Assembly (NCBI GenBank): GCA_027339055.1
Contig: DAHWRK010000005.1
Span: 1 to 42,756 of the forward strand
Length of the DNA: 42,756 bases
Source of the DNA: Microcaldota archaeon
GTDB taxonomy: Archaea > Micrarchaeota > Micrarchaeia > Micrarchaeales > Micrarchaeaceae
Reading direction: 5' to 3'
Shown here: positions 1 through 7,463 of the stretch, piece after piece
Layout of the letters: each line of letters opens with the position of its first letter
Numbering within the stretch: position 1 is the first letter of the stretch
Notes under the pieces: model-generated
Seen by the model: the letters and a program-made list of their open reading frames with translations, nothing else
The model's database searches: none
What the model was told of the DNA's origin: nothing
Made by a program: the position numbers and the translations under genes

Positions 1-221
1 AAATGAGAGCTGTAACAGCATTTTATACAAGCGTTGACAACAACCCGTGTGTTGTGCCAGTCATTCAAAGCACACTATCTTGTCATTCTTTGCGTAAGCA
101 GGCATGCCATACCGTGCCCTTGGCTTAATCTGGGGTTGTCTTTCTTAGGGTTTCGTGTATCTCATAGCCATTCTCTTATCTGGTTCAGGCATTTATCTCC
201 CTCCTTTTTTGAAGCCGCCAT
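1..221 (-). pseudogene. Decayed DUF1801 (YdhG)-like gene, runs off the left edge
   Basis: Reading leftwards from an ATG at 221, the frame gives MAASKKEGDKCLNQIREWL and then a TGA at 162-164. A second frame continues with YEIHETLRKTTPD (from 166) until a TAA. A third frame continues with KPRARYGMPAYAKNDK, ending in a TGA at 61-63. The YGMPAY motif followed by a short hydrophobic strand is the hallmark of DUF1801 proteins, where it follows an Arg-rich helix and a conserved Pro, as here. A TATA-like AT run at about 246-258 lies some 28 nt before the ATG, fitting a leaderless promoter. At least two frameshifts are needed, so I infer a recently inactivated gene. The rest lies outside the window. 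The assignment rests on one motif. Confidence 0.45.
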
Positions 222-263
222 TCTATCAAACGATTATGTTCGTAAAAATATATAAAAAGAATC

Positions 264-334
264 GCCCGAGGCGGGAATCGGACCTGCAACCTACTGGTTA
301 ACAGCCAGTCGCTCTACCATTGAGCTACTCGGGC
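264..334 (-). tRNA. tRNA-Asn (anticodon GTT)
   Basis: The minus strand folds as a complete cloverleaf of 71 nt. The acceptor arms are GCCCGAG and CTCGGGC. The D arm is GCTC-7 nt-GAGC, the anticodon arm is ACTGG-CTGTTAA-CCAGT, and a T arm carries GGTCCGATTCC. The seven-base loop puts GTT at the anticodon, which reads Asn codons. There is no intron and no encoded CCA. It starts only 7 nt after the stop codon of the upstream minus-strand gene, so it may be processed from that transcript or use a promoter within the gene's 3' end. Confidence 0.96.
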
Positions 335-341
335 ATAAAAA

Positions 342-1025
342 TTATTCCTTGAAGTTCGGCATAGGAGCCGCAAGGTTAATTATGCGAACATAAATATAAG
401 AATTCTCCGAAAAGCTCTTAGCGGTGCTAATCTTACCGCTTGAATAATCATATACGTAGAAGGATCCGTCAAAATCCTCGATCTCGGAGTATACGAACAC
501 CTTTTTGTCGTCTGTTATTATTTCGAAAGAGCCTATATAGGTTCTGCCTCCGCTGCGGAATTTGTAGACCATCCCCATGCTGTCGCCGTTTATGTTTCCG
601 CTTATGATTGCATTAACTACGTCTCCGTACTTCTTTGCCTTGACGTAGAGTATGCTCTCGGGCTTCGGTTCCTTGCTCTTGAAATTCTTGCTGTCGAGCT
701 CTATTATAGGAATTCGCGATACTGCAAGGCTAGCATGCGAGCCAGGCGTGTCGGTAATTTCGAAGCTTTCCAATCCATTCTCGTTTTTCGGGCTGTAAAC
801 TGCATAGCTTCCCGAAGACTCTTCCGGAAAGTAATAAAGCATCCTCACATCTCCTATGAATTCCCCCAAAAGGAAAATGGAGCGTTTTCCACCTATGTCC
901 ATGGCGTAAATGACTTTCACTTCCTGCCCCATTGTATAGGCAAGCCTGCCTATGTCGAGCTTGTCTGCAAGCTGCAGCTGATTCACGTATATTGACTTAG
1001 GCTCTTTCTTTCCTTTCTTTTCCAA
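342..1025 (-). CDS. Hypothetical cytoplasmic protein (227 aa)
   Basis: I do not recognise this family. The product begins with a Lys-rich stretch, has no signal peptide or membrane segment, and is rich in beta-prone Val/Ile/Tyr and Gly, suggesting a beta-sheet protein. The start is TTG at 1025, preceded by a GGTG Shine-Dalgarno 7 nt upstream; the stop codon of the upstream gene (TGA at 1036-1038) is adjacent to that site. It is the last protein gene of a minus-strand series running from the response regulator at 3642 through two exported proteins, with a gap of only 10 nt to the preceding gene, so it is probably cotranscribed. tRNA-Asn follows after 7 nt. Confidence 0.75.
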   Translation of the reverse strand: MEKKGKKEPKSIYVNQLQLADKLDIGRLAYTMGQEVKVIYAMDIGGKRSIFLLGEFIGDVRMLYYFPEESSGSYAVYSPKNENGLESFEITDTPGSHASLAVSRIPIIELDSKNFKSKEPKPESILYVKAKKYGDVVNAIISGNINGDSMGMVYKFRSGGRTYIGSFEIITDDKKVFVYSEIEDFDGSFYVYDYSSGKISTAKSFSENSYIYVRIINLAAPMPNFKE

Positions 1026-1035
1026 AAAAACACCA

Positions 1036-1872
1036 TCAGAGTTTTGACAGGAGCCCTATCAGGTACATAAGGACGTAGGAAGGCTCGTATATTATCGGAA
1101 ATATGGGCGAGCCCTGCCCGATAGCGTAGTAATCGTCAAGCAGGCTTGGCTTTATGTCGAGATTTATCTTCACCGATTTCCTTACGAGCTGGCTCTCAAG
1201 CGAGCTTACGTTGATTGTAGGCGTGTACTGGCCTGGCGCCTTCGCAAAAATGGCATACTTGAAGGTCTCGCTCGTGTGATGGAGCGCTATAACGGTTTCC
1301 GGCTGAAGCTGCACGCCCTGTATTCCGGAGACGTTTATCACGAACGGGCTGTCCGAGACTCCAGTATTGTTTATCGTTACCGTAACGCTCTTCGGCTCGC
1401 CAGGGCTGCCATAAACCTTCTCCGGAGCAACGCTCATCCTGAATACATTTGGCGTTATGTTAACATACGCTACAAAGTTGAGCGAGCCTATCTTAGAGTA
1501 ATTGCCTATGTTTACGGCACTTAATGTAAGCTTATAAGTTCCGTTCAAAGCTTGAGGGGAAGGGGTTATGTCGACAGTGAGCGCCGAGCGGTAGAGTGCC
1601 GAATTCTTAACGACCCAGCCTTTGGGATAGCCGGTAACTACGAGCTTGTTCCATCCTCTATTGAAGACCGCCCCAGTGCCGTTTGTTGTGGCTGAAGATA
1701 CAGTAATGGAAAACGTCTGCCCTGGCCCTGCTTTTCCTAGGTAGATGCTCCCGTTGTTAGCCAATGTTGCGTTATACGGCTCCGTAATGTTCACGTATGT
1801 TCCGGCTGCAAAGCTTATTGCGCCTAGCGCAAACAGCGCGAAAAACGCTATAAATACAAAGCTCCTCAACAT
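1036..1872 (-). CDS. Secreted protein with CARDB/NEW3-like beta domains
   Basis: The 278-aa product opens with a clear Sec signal peptide: about 22 residues of Leu/Phe/Ala after an Arg at position 3, ending near SFAAG. The body is rich in Asn-X-Ser/Thr sequons and Thr/Val strands. The stretch around residues 150-230 (gspGep.sVTVTInNTG) resembles the NEW3/CARDB class of Ig-like adhesion domains. It ends with a short hydrophobic tail (YVLMYLIGLL) that could sit in the membrane. The ATG at 1872 has a GGTG site 6 nt upstream. It follows the pilin-like gene by 14 nt. An extracytoplasmic structural or assembly role beside the pilin-like protein is inference. Confidence 0.75.
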   Translation of the reverse strand: MLRSFVFIAFFALFALGAISFAAGTYVNITEPYNATLANNGSIYLGKAGPGQTFSITVSSATTNGTGAVFNRGWNKLVVTGYPKGWVVKNSALYRSALTVDITPSPQALNGTYKLTLSAVNIGNYSKIGSLNFVAYVNITPNVFRMSVAPEKVYGSPGEPKSVTVTINNTGVSDSPFVINVSGIQGVQLQPETVIALHHTSETFKYAIFAKAPGQYTPTINVSSLESQLVRKSVKINLDIKPSLLDDYYAIGQGSPIFPIIYEPSYVLMYLIGLLSKL

Positions 1873-1886
1873 GCAAACACCAACTG

Positions 1887-2462
1887 TCAGGTATATCTCA
1901 TTGTTACTGATGCAACCTTTATTAAAGTGTGCTGGGATGGCAATCCGCTTGTCGTATAATTTATGAATATATAACCTGTGAAACTGTTTCCAAGGGGCTG
2001 GGGGTCTATGGCTCCATTGGCGGCATAGCAGTATGCATTGAGGACACCGTAGCCGTCGCTGTATATTATCACGCCGTTGGAAGTGAATGTCCCGGGAGGG
2101 TAGCTTCCACTGTCCCCAGAATATCCAAGGATATGTATGTTGCCAGTCTCGGGAAGGTTTTCGTCAGTAGAGTTAGAATTTACCGCACATGCAACTCCGG
2201 TAACGTTTATGGTGCCGCCGGTCGCTTGAGAGAGCTTTATTACCATTGCCCCAGTGGTATTTATTCCGTATGAATCGCAAACAAAGGAAGGCGAAGGGAC
2301 GCAGTTCTCCGGTATAACTGTTGGATTGAATATGCCGCTCGTCATCACTATGTAAATTGCGGCAGAGATTATTATGAAAGCTACGCCATAGGATATTATG
2401 AAGTCAAGCGACATCTGCGCCCTTCTGCTCTCCCCAAATCTACCTTCCTGCTTCCGACGCAT
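1887..2462 (-). CDS. Pilin-like protein with class III signal peptide
   Basis: The mature region begins at RRAQMSLDF followed by about 20 hydrophobic residues. A Gln-containing, Arg-preceded junction next to S-L-[DE]-F and a hydrophobic helix is the archaeal class III (type IV pilin-like) signal, cut before the helix by an EppA/FlaK-type peptidase. The rest is a small Gly/Asn/Thr-rich extracellular domain with four Cys. I chose the ATG at 2462 (191 aa) because AGGTGGG lies just upstream; an upstream in-frame start at 2489 lies deeper in the regulator gene. The chosen start overlaps the regulator's end by 23 nt, so the two are translationally coupled. No pilus ATPase or peptidase gene is in this window. 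Confidence 0.75.
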   Translation of the reverse strand: MRRKQEGRFGESRRAQMSLDFIISYGVAFIIISAAIYIVMTSGIFNPTVIPENCVPSPSFVCDSYGINTTGAMVIKLSQATGGTINVTGVACAVNSNSTDENLPETGNIHILGYSGDSGSYPPGTFTSNGVIIYSDGYGVLNAYCYAANGAIDPQPLGNSFTGYIFINYTTSGLPSQHTLIKVASVTMRYT

Positions 2463-3642
2463 TTTTTCCCACCTGGAGCCTAACGCCATTCGAATCCCTT
2501 GTTATTACTACGTCGAGGTCGGAACTGCCGAACAGCTTTTGCAGTTCTTCGTAGGTATAGGTGCCTATGTCCCCCTGACCATCCGTCTTGCTCTCCAATA
2601 TCTCGCTGCGCCTCTTCTTAAGATCGCTTTTGCCTATCTCGTTGTAGATGATTGAGAGCTTAGGCACCTCTTTCGACTCGAAAAGACTCTCGATGTTGAG
2701 GTCCATCTGCCGGAATCCCTCGTCTTGCAGTATGAAAGGCAGGACAGCCGTAAATTCGGCCTGTATGCTGGAAATGACATCGTTGACATTCTGCTGCATC
2801 CCGGCAATCACAAACTGATCGCTGTTCAAGAAGCCAACGAAAACTCCGTTGCCGGAATTCTTTATTATGTCCTGCAGCAACTGCGATATGAGCCTTAGTA
2901 TCACTATGCCTGATTTTTCCCCAAAGCGCTTGGCATATTCTCCGAAGTTGTCTATCCTTATCGTGCCTATGACGTACTGCTCTCCCTCTTTAAGAGAATG
3001 CTCTATTTCGCGCGATATCCTGTCTTCGTCAGGAAGGTCTATCAGGGGGTCGAACCTTTTGCCTTTCTTCTTCAGAAAGAGGGTCACAAGGCTCCTGAGC
3101 TCTATAGGGTCAAAAGGCTTCTTTATGTAGTAGTCTGCACCGTTCTTAAGGGCAGTGAACCTATTGTTGGTGGGGTCCATTGCGCTAACCAATATGACTG
3201 TGGTCTCCTTGATGTCCTTGTCGCTCTTTATCGTATTACATATATCCTGCCCGTTCATGTGCGGCAGCATAAGGTCAAGTATTACCAAGTCGGGCCTTTT
3301 ATCCTTTACGACGCCTATTGCTTCGCCACCGTCATAGACCTGCATTATCTCGAATCCCTTTCCAAGGGAAAGCACCATGAGCTTGTTTATGTTTTTGTCG
3401 TCTTCTACAACGAGCACCTTCCTTAGCTGCTTGTCCTCCTGAAGAACATAATAGGTCATTATGCCTCCATTGCTCCTTGATGCAATGGCTTTCGTGTTCT
3501 CCAGCTCCCTGAGCGCACCATCCAGCTGCTCGAGCGAGATGCCCATGCCAAAGGATCTGTCCTTCAGCTCGCTGTACGCTATCTGCTGCTTGTCGTTTAT
3601 AATAGACAGAATCTCTTCGGAAAAGTCATGAAATTCATCCAT
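2440..3642 (-). CDS. Response regulator: winged helix, receiver and degenerate GGDEF-like domain
   Basis: Residues 1-70 look like a small winged-helix module. About residues 75-195 form a complete receiver domain: VLVVEDD with the acidic pair, the phospho-acceptor Asp near residue 123 in LVILDLMLP, Ser in LVSA, and the Lys of IKKPFDP. The remaining ~200 residues follow the GGDEF fold: DPLIDLP resembles DPLTGLP, IRIDNF matches the DIDxFK strand, and LNSDQFV replaces the GGDEF hairpin. The catalytic residues are lost, so diguanylate cyclase activity is unlikely. The ATG at 3642 (400 aa) has GGTGA upstream and a TATA-like element at 3673-3684. Its probable kinase is encoded at 4789-7014. Confidence 0.85.
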   Translation of the reverse strand: MDEFHDFSEEILSIINDKQQIAYSELKDRSFGMGISLEQLDGALRELENTKAIASRSNGGIMTYYVLQEDKQLRKVLVVEDDKNINKLMVLSLGKGFEIMQVYDGGEAIGVVKDKRPDLVILDLMLPHMNGQDICNTIKSDKDIKETTVILVSAMDPTNNRFTALKNGADYYIKKPFDPIELRSLVTLFLKKKGKRFDPLIDLPDEDRISREIEHSLKEGEQYVIGTIRIDNFGEYAKRFGEKSGIVILRLISQLLQDIIKNSGNGVFVGFLNSDQFVIAGMQQNVNDVISSIQAEFTAVLPFILQDEGFRQMDLNIESLFESKEVPKLSIIYNEIGKSDLKKRRSEILESKTDGQGDIGTYTYEELQKLFGSSDLDVVITRDSNGVRLQVGKNASEAGR

Positions 3643-3672
3643 AAAGGTCACCGAATAATAAATCAACAAAAA

Positions 3673-3684
3673 GTATATTATATC
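3673..3684 (-). promoter_or_regulatory. TATA-like promoter of the response-regulator operon
   Basis: On the minus strand the sequence reads GATATAATATAC about 31 nt upstream of the chosen ATG at 3642, leaving a short leader that contains the GGTGA Shine-Dalgarno. It is the only strong TATA match in the divergent gap. Confidence 0.5.
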
Positions 3685-3727
3685 TTGCCAATTGCCCTAA
3701 CCGTCGCCTTTTCTGCGTTGAAAACCC

Positions 3728-3770
3728 GGCAAAGCAAGCATTAAAAGATTTGCCTTGCAATTCTTAAACA
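3728..3770 (+). promoter_or_regulatory. TATA element flanked by a 6-bp inverted repeat, leaderless start
   Basis: TTAAAAGA at 3741-3748 lies about 25-29 nt before the ATG at 3770, with no Shine-Dalgarno between, as expected for a leaderless archaeal mRNA. GGCAAA (3728-3733) and TTTGCC (3749-3754) flank the element symmetrically. This could be a repressor site, but a 6-bp repeat can also arise by chance. Confidence 0.4.
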
Positions 3771-4771
3771 TGGCCTCCGGTAATCAGAAACACCACGCTC
3801 ATCGCAAGACGAACGCCAAGGGCGTCGCGATATACGCCATAATCGCGATAATCATAATAGCCATAGCGCTATATGCATTGACGTATAGGGGAGTTAAGGA
3901 TCTGGGCTCTTCCGGCAACGTGACTATAAGCGCCAACGGCACGGTATTCATACTGGGGGGCGTAGAGTACGCAGCATACATGGGTTCCGGCAGCACGCTT
4001 TACATATCCAAGCAGCCTTCATTCGTAAATCCGCTCATGGCCGTATCGCTAAGCAAGGATACTACGATACACGCGAATTACATGTCCAAGTACGCCGACA
4101 TAGGCATGGAGCTTCTTTCGCTAAACGGCACTTCTGCTCTCGTCCATTTCATAACGATAAGCCAGTCTGCCGCAGTGGCTCCCGACTCCACCATGATAAG
4201 GATAGTTTCAACAAACTCAAGCGCGCCCATGACAAGCACAATATCGCCTTCACCTTCAAAAAGCACAAATACAACAAAGCCTGGATCCACCACTACAACG
4301 GTAGCTACAACCATTACTACAACGGTGCCGAAGCCAAATGGTTATTCCAAAGCACTCGCCGCGCTGCAGGCAAGCAAATACTATTCTCTAATGGAAAACT
4401 ATTCGGAGCTCTACCATAACACATCGTATTGCACTCCTTCGCTTTACAACAAGACGTACGAATCCAACAATTACGGTGTTCCTCCATCCGGCCCACAGAC
4501 ATACAAAAACGTGAGCGCGTTCGTGCCCTTCAATATGACCCATACGCTTGACGACGTTTCAGGCTCCCTATACAGGGCAAACTATACCACCATAAGCAAG
4601 AGCACCGTTACTACAGGGACTGCACTTTCGATGATAATAAACTCTTCGGACGGTGTCATCAGCAACGTTACATATTTGGGGATATTTGCAGGCACGAATG
4701 AGAGTGCTTTGTACCAGGGATATCTCAGCGCAGTCAGGATTGGAGGCGCATGCGGCATATACATTCCATAA
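3770..4771 (+). CDS. Membrane-anchored Ser/Thr-rich extracytoplasmic protein
   Basis: After a basic, His/Lys-rich N-terminus of about 20 residues comes one transmembrane helix made almost entirely of Ile and Ala, then a ~290-residue outside domain. That domain has a Thr/Ser/Pro-rich linker near residues 155-190 separating two globular parts, many Asn-X-Ser/Thr sequons, and two Cys. I do not recognise the family. The ATG at 3770 (333 aa) is favoured over an in-frame codon 15 nt upstream because of its spacing from the TATA element. It sits between a histidine kinase and a response regulator and could be part of the sensed surface, but that is conjecture. It ends 17 nt before the convergent kinase gene. 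Confidence 0.75.
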   Translation: MASGNQKHHAHRKTNAKGVAIYAIIAIIIIAIALYALTYRGVKDLGSSGNVTISANGTVFILGGVEYAAYMGSGSTLYISKQPSFVNPLMAVSLSKDTTIHANYMSKYADIGMELLSLNGTSALVHFITISQSAAVAPDSTMIRIVSTNSSAPMTSTISPSPSKSTNTTKPGSTTTTVATTITTTVPKPNGYSKALAALQASKYYSLMENYSELYHNTSYCTPSLYNKTYESNNYGVPPSGPQTYKNVSAFVPFNMTHTLDDVSGSLYRANYTTISKSTVTTGTALSMIINSSDGVISNVTYLGIFAGTNESALYQGYLSAVRIGGACGIYIP

Positions 4772-4788
4772 AATTGGCAAGCTAGCAG

Positions 4789-7014
4789 TTACTCCTTCTT
4801 TCTTCTCTTTCCGTATGAGTTCTGGCTTATCGGTATGGTGAAATAAAACCTGCTTCCCTTGCCCTGCGTCGAGTCAAACTTTATGCGCCCCCTGTGCAAA
4901 TCAATTATCTCCTTTGTTATCGCAAGGCCGAGTCCGGTGCCGGTGCCGTCAGGCTTCAGCAAACCCTTCTTGGAAGCCTGGTAAAATTTCTTGAATATCT
5001 TCCTCTTGTCTTCATCGCTTATGCCTATTCCTGTATCAATGACCTCGCACATCACGCTGCGCTTGCTGTACTTTGACACATGCACCGTTATCTTTCCGGT
5101 TTCTGTGAATTTTATGGAATTGCCTATGAGGTTCACGAACACCTGTATGAGCCTGTTCGGATCTGCAGTTATTGCAGGTACGTCGTAATCTACAGTCCAT
5201 GTGAATCCCAGCCCCTTGTTCTTGGCGGATTCCTCCATAGCCTTTATGCTCGGGTTGCCGGAGAGTTCGGCAAGATTGACTTCCTTGATGTCGAGCTTTA
5301 CCTTGTTGGCTTCGAGTTTCGCAGCATCAAGAACCTGAGTTATTATTAGCATGAGCCTATCGGCCTCATCCAGTATGGTGTCAATGTACTCCTTTTGGTC
5401 TGGATTCAGGGCCCCGAATTCGCCCTCCCTTAGCAGCTTGGCAAATCCCTTTATGTTTGTCAGCGGGGTCTTCAGCTCATGGGATATATTGTATATGAAT
5501 TGGGACTTGAGATCGCTTGTCATCTTGAGGCTCTTAGACTGGCCTTCCAGCTTCCTGTTGGACTGTTCGAGGTCGTCAATCCTGCGCTTGGTCTCAAGCT
5601 CCTTTACCATTATTGCGTAGAAATACGAATCCCCGTCGAAAAACAGCCTTACCGAATGCGTTGCAGGCAGAAGCTCAGAGTTGCTCTTCTTCAGGTTTAC
5701 GTAGCTTCCGTCGACTTTGCCTCCGCTCTTGACGTATGAGAGATCCCTGTCCAAAGTGTCCTCTTCAGAGTATAGGGACCTTATGTCCCTGCCGAGCAGC
5801 TGCTCCTTCCGATAGCCGAGCAATTGCTCTATCGGCATGTTGGCGTCCGTTACCGTGCCGTTCTGGTCCACCACGAAGGTTATGTCCGAAGTCACGTCTA
5901 TGAAGTCCTTGAGGTTGTTTGAAAGTATCCTTACGGATTCCTCGAGCTCAGCGCTCAGCATTATGCACATGTATCCGAACGCGGTTTTAGATAGCGACAT
6001 GTAGGTCTTTTCCTTGTAGCCCCCGATGGATACGTCGGTCTTTATCATCGCCCTTCCCTTGGATTTAAGTGCAGCTGCAAGCGAAGCGTAATCCGATGCC
6101 GGAATCATGTCCCCTAACTTTAGGCTTTTGATGTTCATGCTGTCTATGCTGTCCCATTTTCCCAGCCTTCCGAAGCCGCCTATAACCCCGAAGTCCTTGT
6201 CGAGGCTCAGCGCAACTGCCTTCCCCGTGCTGGCTATGCTATCGCTTATGCCATTGACAAGTTCGTTGTCGCTAACGTCAACGAGCGACACGTAAACAGT
6301 TCCCTGGCTTATGCCGGAAGCGTTTACCTCAAAAACGTGCTTTTCCCCGTTCACCGGGATGAGCCTTCTTATCGGCATGTCGGGCTGCATCGCCCTTAGC
6401 TCCTTGAACTCCATTCCCAGCATGCTCTTGACGTCAACGCTTTCCGACTGGCTTATCCTAAAGAGCGCCATTGCCTTCTTGTTGGCCTTTATTACCTTGC
6501 CGGTCTGAGAAACGAGCATGTTGGCCGCGCCGCTGCTGAAAGCGGAGTCGAAATAAGCGGCGAGGTTCCTGCTCCTCGAAGCTTCTCCGGAATAGCCGAC
6601 GGCCAAGCCTATGAAAGCTGCGCCTATGGAGAGACTGTTGAGTACCTCTTTGCTGAACCTGTTCTCCATCTTCGAAAGCAGCTCAAGAACGCCTATTATC
6701 CTGCCTCCGACCATGAGAGGAAGTATGGCACAGCTCGAATAGCCCAGGTTCCTGTAGCCTATCAGCTGCGGGAATTCAGAATAATCGCTGAGCTGGTTGT
6801 CTATATAAACCTTCTTTGTGTTGGCCACGTAGCCGTATACTCCTCCGTTTTCCTCCCCGAACGAATCCAGCTTTTTCAAGCTAGCCGTGTCTACTCCGAA
6901 GACCTCCTTTACGCTCTTTGCAAACCCCTCCACGGTGTCCTTTTCGCTGTATTGCGACATCGCAAGCGGCAGCAGGTCATACATGAACTTTTCAAGAACA
7001 ATGTTCTCAGACAT
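4789..7014 (-). CDS. Soluble multi-PAS sensor histidine kinase
   Basis: Domains in order: a GAF-like domain at about 1-145; PAS-like modules at about 150-250, 258-365 and 368-475; a short coiled coil at about 475-505; a HisKA domain with H-box ISHELKTPL (phospho-acceptor His near 512); and a HATPase domain with N-box NLIGNSIKF, DTGIGI and GTGTGLGLAI. All catalytic motifs are intact, so it should autophosphorylate. There is no transmembrane segment, so it senses a cytoplasmic signal. The middle PAS-like module is the most divergent. I chose the ATG at 7014 (741 aa) because a GGCGAT site stands 7 nt upstream; an in-frame TTG lies at 7020. The receiver protein at 2440-3642 is the natural partner. 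Confidence 0.93.
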   Translation of the reverse strand: MSENIVLEKFMYDLLPLAMSQYSEKDTVEGFAKSVKEVFGVDTASLKKLDSFGEENGGVYGYVANTKKVYIDNQLSDYSEFPQLIGYRNLGYSSCAILPLMVGGRIIGVLELLSKMENRFSKEVLNSLSIGAAFIGLAVGYSGEASRSRNLAAYFDSAFSSGAANMLVSQTGKVIKANKKAMALFRISQSESVDVKSMLGMEFKELRAMQPDMPIRRLIPVNGEKHVFEVNASGISQGTVYVSLVDVSDNELVNGISDSIASTGKAVALSLDKDFGVIGGFGRLGKWDSIDSMNIKSLKLGDMIPASDYASLAAALKSKGRAMIKTDVSIGGYKEKTYMSLSKTAFGYMCIMLSAELEESVRILSNNLKDFIDVTSDITFVVDQNGTVTDANMPIEQLLGYRKEQLLGRDIRSLYSEEDTLDRDLSYVKSGGKVDGSYVNLKKSNSELLPATHSVRLFFDGDSYFYAIMVKELETKRRIDDLEQSNRKLEGQSKSLKMTSDLKSQFIYNISHELKTPLTNIKGFAKLLREGEFGALNPDQKEYIDTILDEADRLMLIITQVLDAAKLEANKVKLDIKEVNLAELSGNPSIKAMEESAKNKGLGFTWTVDYDVPAITADPNRLIQVFVNLIGNSIKFTETGKITVHVSKYSKRSVMCEVIDTGIGISDEDKRKIFKKFYQASKKGLLKPDGTGTGLGLAITKEIIDLHRGRIKFDSTQGKGSRFYFTIPISQNSYGKRRKKE

Positions 7015-7077
7015 GTCCAAAATCGCCTTTTAATAATTGAATTAGGAAGTTATTTAATCCTGTTTTGAGATTGCGTA

Positions 7078-7392
7078 ATGGTGCATGGCTTGCGCGGTTT
7101 GAAACGCGTGCATGCCTGTTCCACGCGGTCGGAATCGGGAATGGAGCTTTCGAGGCTTAAGAAGGCTTCTATGTACCTGGAAAGGGCTCGGCGCTCTTTC
7201 AGGGAGAAGAGGCCAAACGAAGCCAATGCCTTCTATGAGAAGGCGCAGAAGCTTCTGCTCTCGATGTTGCGCAAGAAGGGAATAAAGCGCGGCGTAGCAA
7301 TGTCCGATCTTTCAGAAGATGAAGTGCAGGAGATAAGGGATGAGTACATAACACAGCTGATAGAAAAGGCGTGGAGAAGCATGGGCACGTGA
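7078..7392 (+). CDS. Small basic helical protein, unknown
   Basis: A 104-residue product, strongly helical and basic in the middle, then acidic (DLSEDEVQEIRDEYI), ending in a Trp/Arg-rich helix. The central YLERARRSFREKRPNEANAFYEKAQKLL stretch (given here only as a helix-turn-helix pair with paired Tyr/Ala spacing) resembles a single TPR or MIT-like helical hairpin. The ATG at 7078 lies about 25 nt after a TTATTTAA element, fitting a leaderless start. An internal ATG at 7141 would remove 21 poorly conserved-looking residues and is a real alternative. It may be cotranscribed with fibrillarin, which starts 71 nt downstream across a long inverted repeat. Confidence 0.6.
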   Translation: MVHGLRGLKRVHACSTRSESGMELSRLKKASMYLERARRSFREKRPNEANAFYEKAQKLLLSMLRKKGIKRGVAMSDLSEDEVQEIRDEYITQLIEKAWRSMGT

Positions 7393-7395
7393 TTT

Positions 7396-7454
7396 GGTTC
7401 GGCAAACGCTATTATTCTTGCTAGTTAAAACACTCTGAGGCATTTTGCCGAATC
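7396..7454 (+). promoter_or_regulatory. Long inverted repeat directly before the fibrillarin ribosome-binding site
   Basis: GGTTCGGCAAA (7396-7406) can pair with TTTGCCGAATC (7444-7454): ten Watson-Crick pairs plus one G-U, enclosing a 37-nt loop. The right arm ends at 7454 and the GGTGG Shine-Dalgarno of fibrillarin begins at 7455. There is no T tract after the right arm, so a simple terminator is less likely than a leader structure. No clear kink-turn (paired GA steps) is visible in it. Confidence 0.6.
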
Positions 7455-7463
7455 GGTGGTTAA

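Noticed and set aside
34-255. 73-codon plus-strand frame at the left edge
   Set aside because: It lies antisense to the DUF1801-like remnant, reads as random Phe/Ser/His-rich sequence, and has no start signals.
7389-7438. Box C/D small RNA (GTGATTT and CTGA) in the fibrillarin leader
   Set aside because: The C-like box has two mismatches, there is no terminal stem bringing the two boxes together, and the candidate overlaps the end of the upstream gene.
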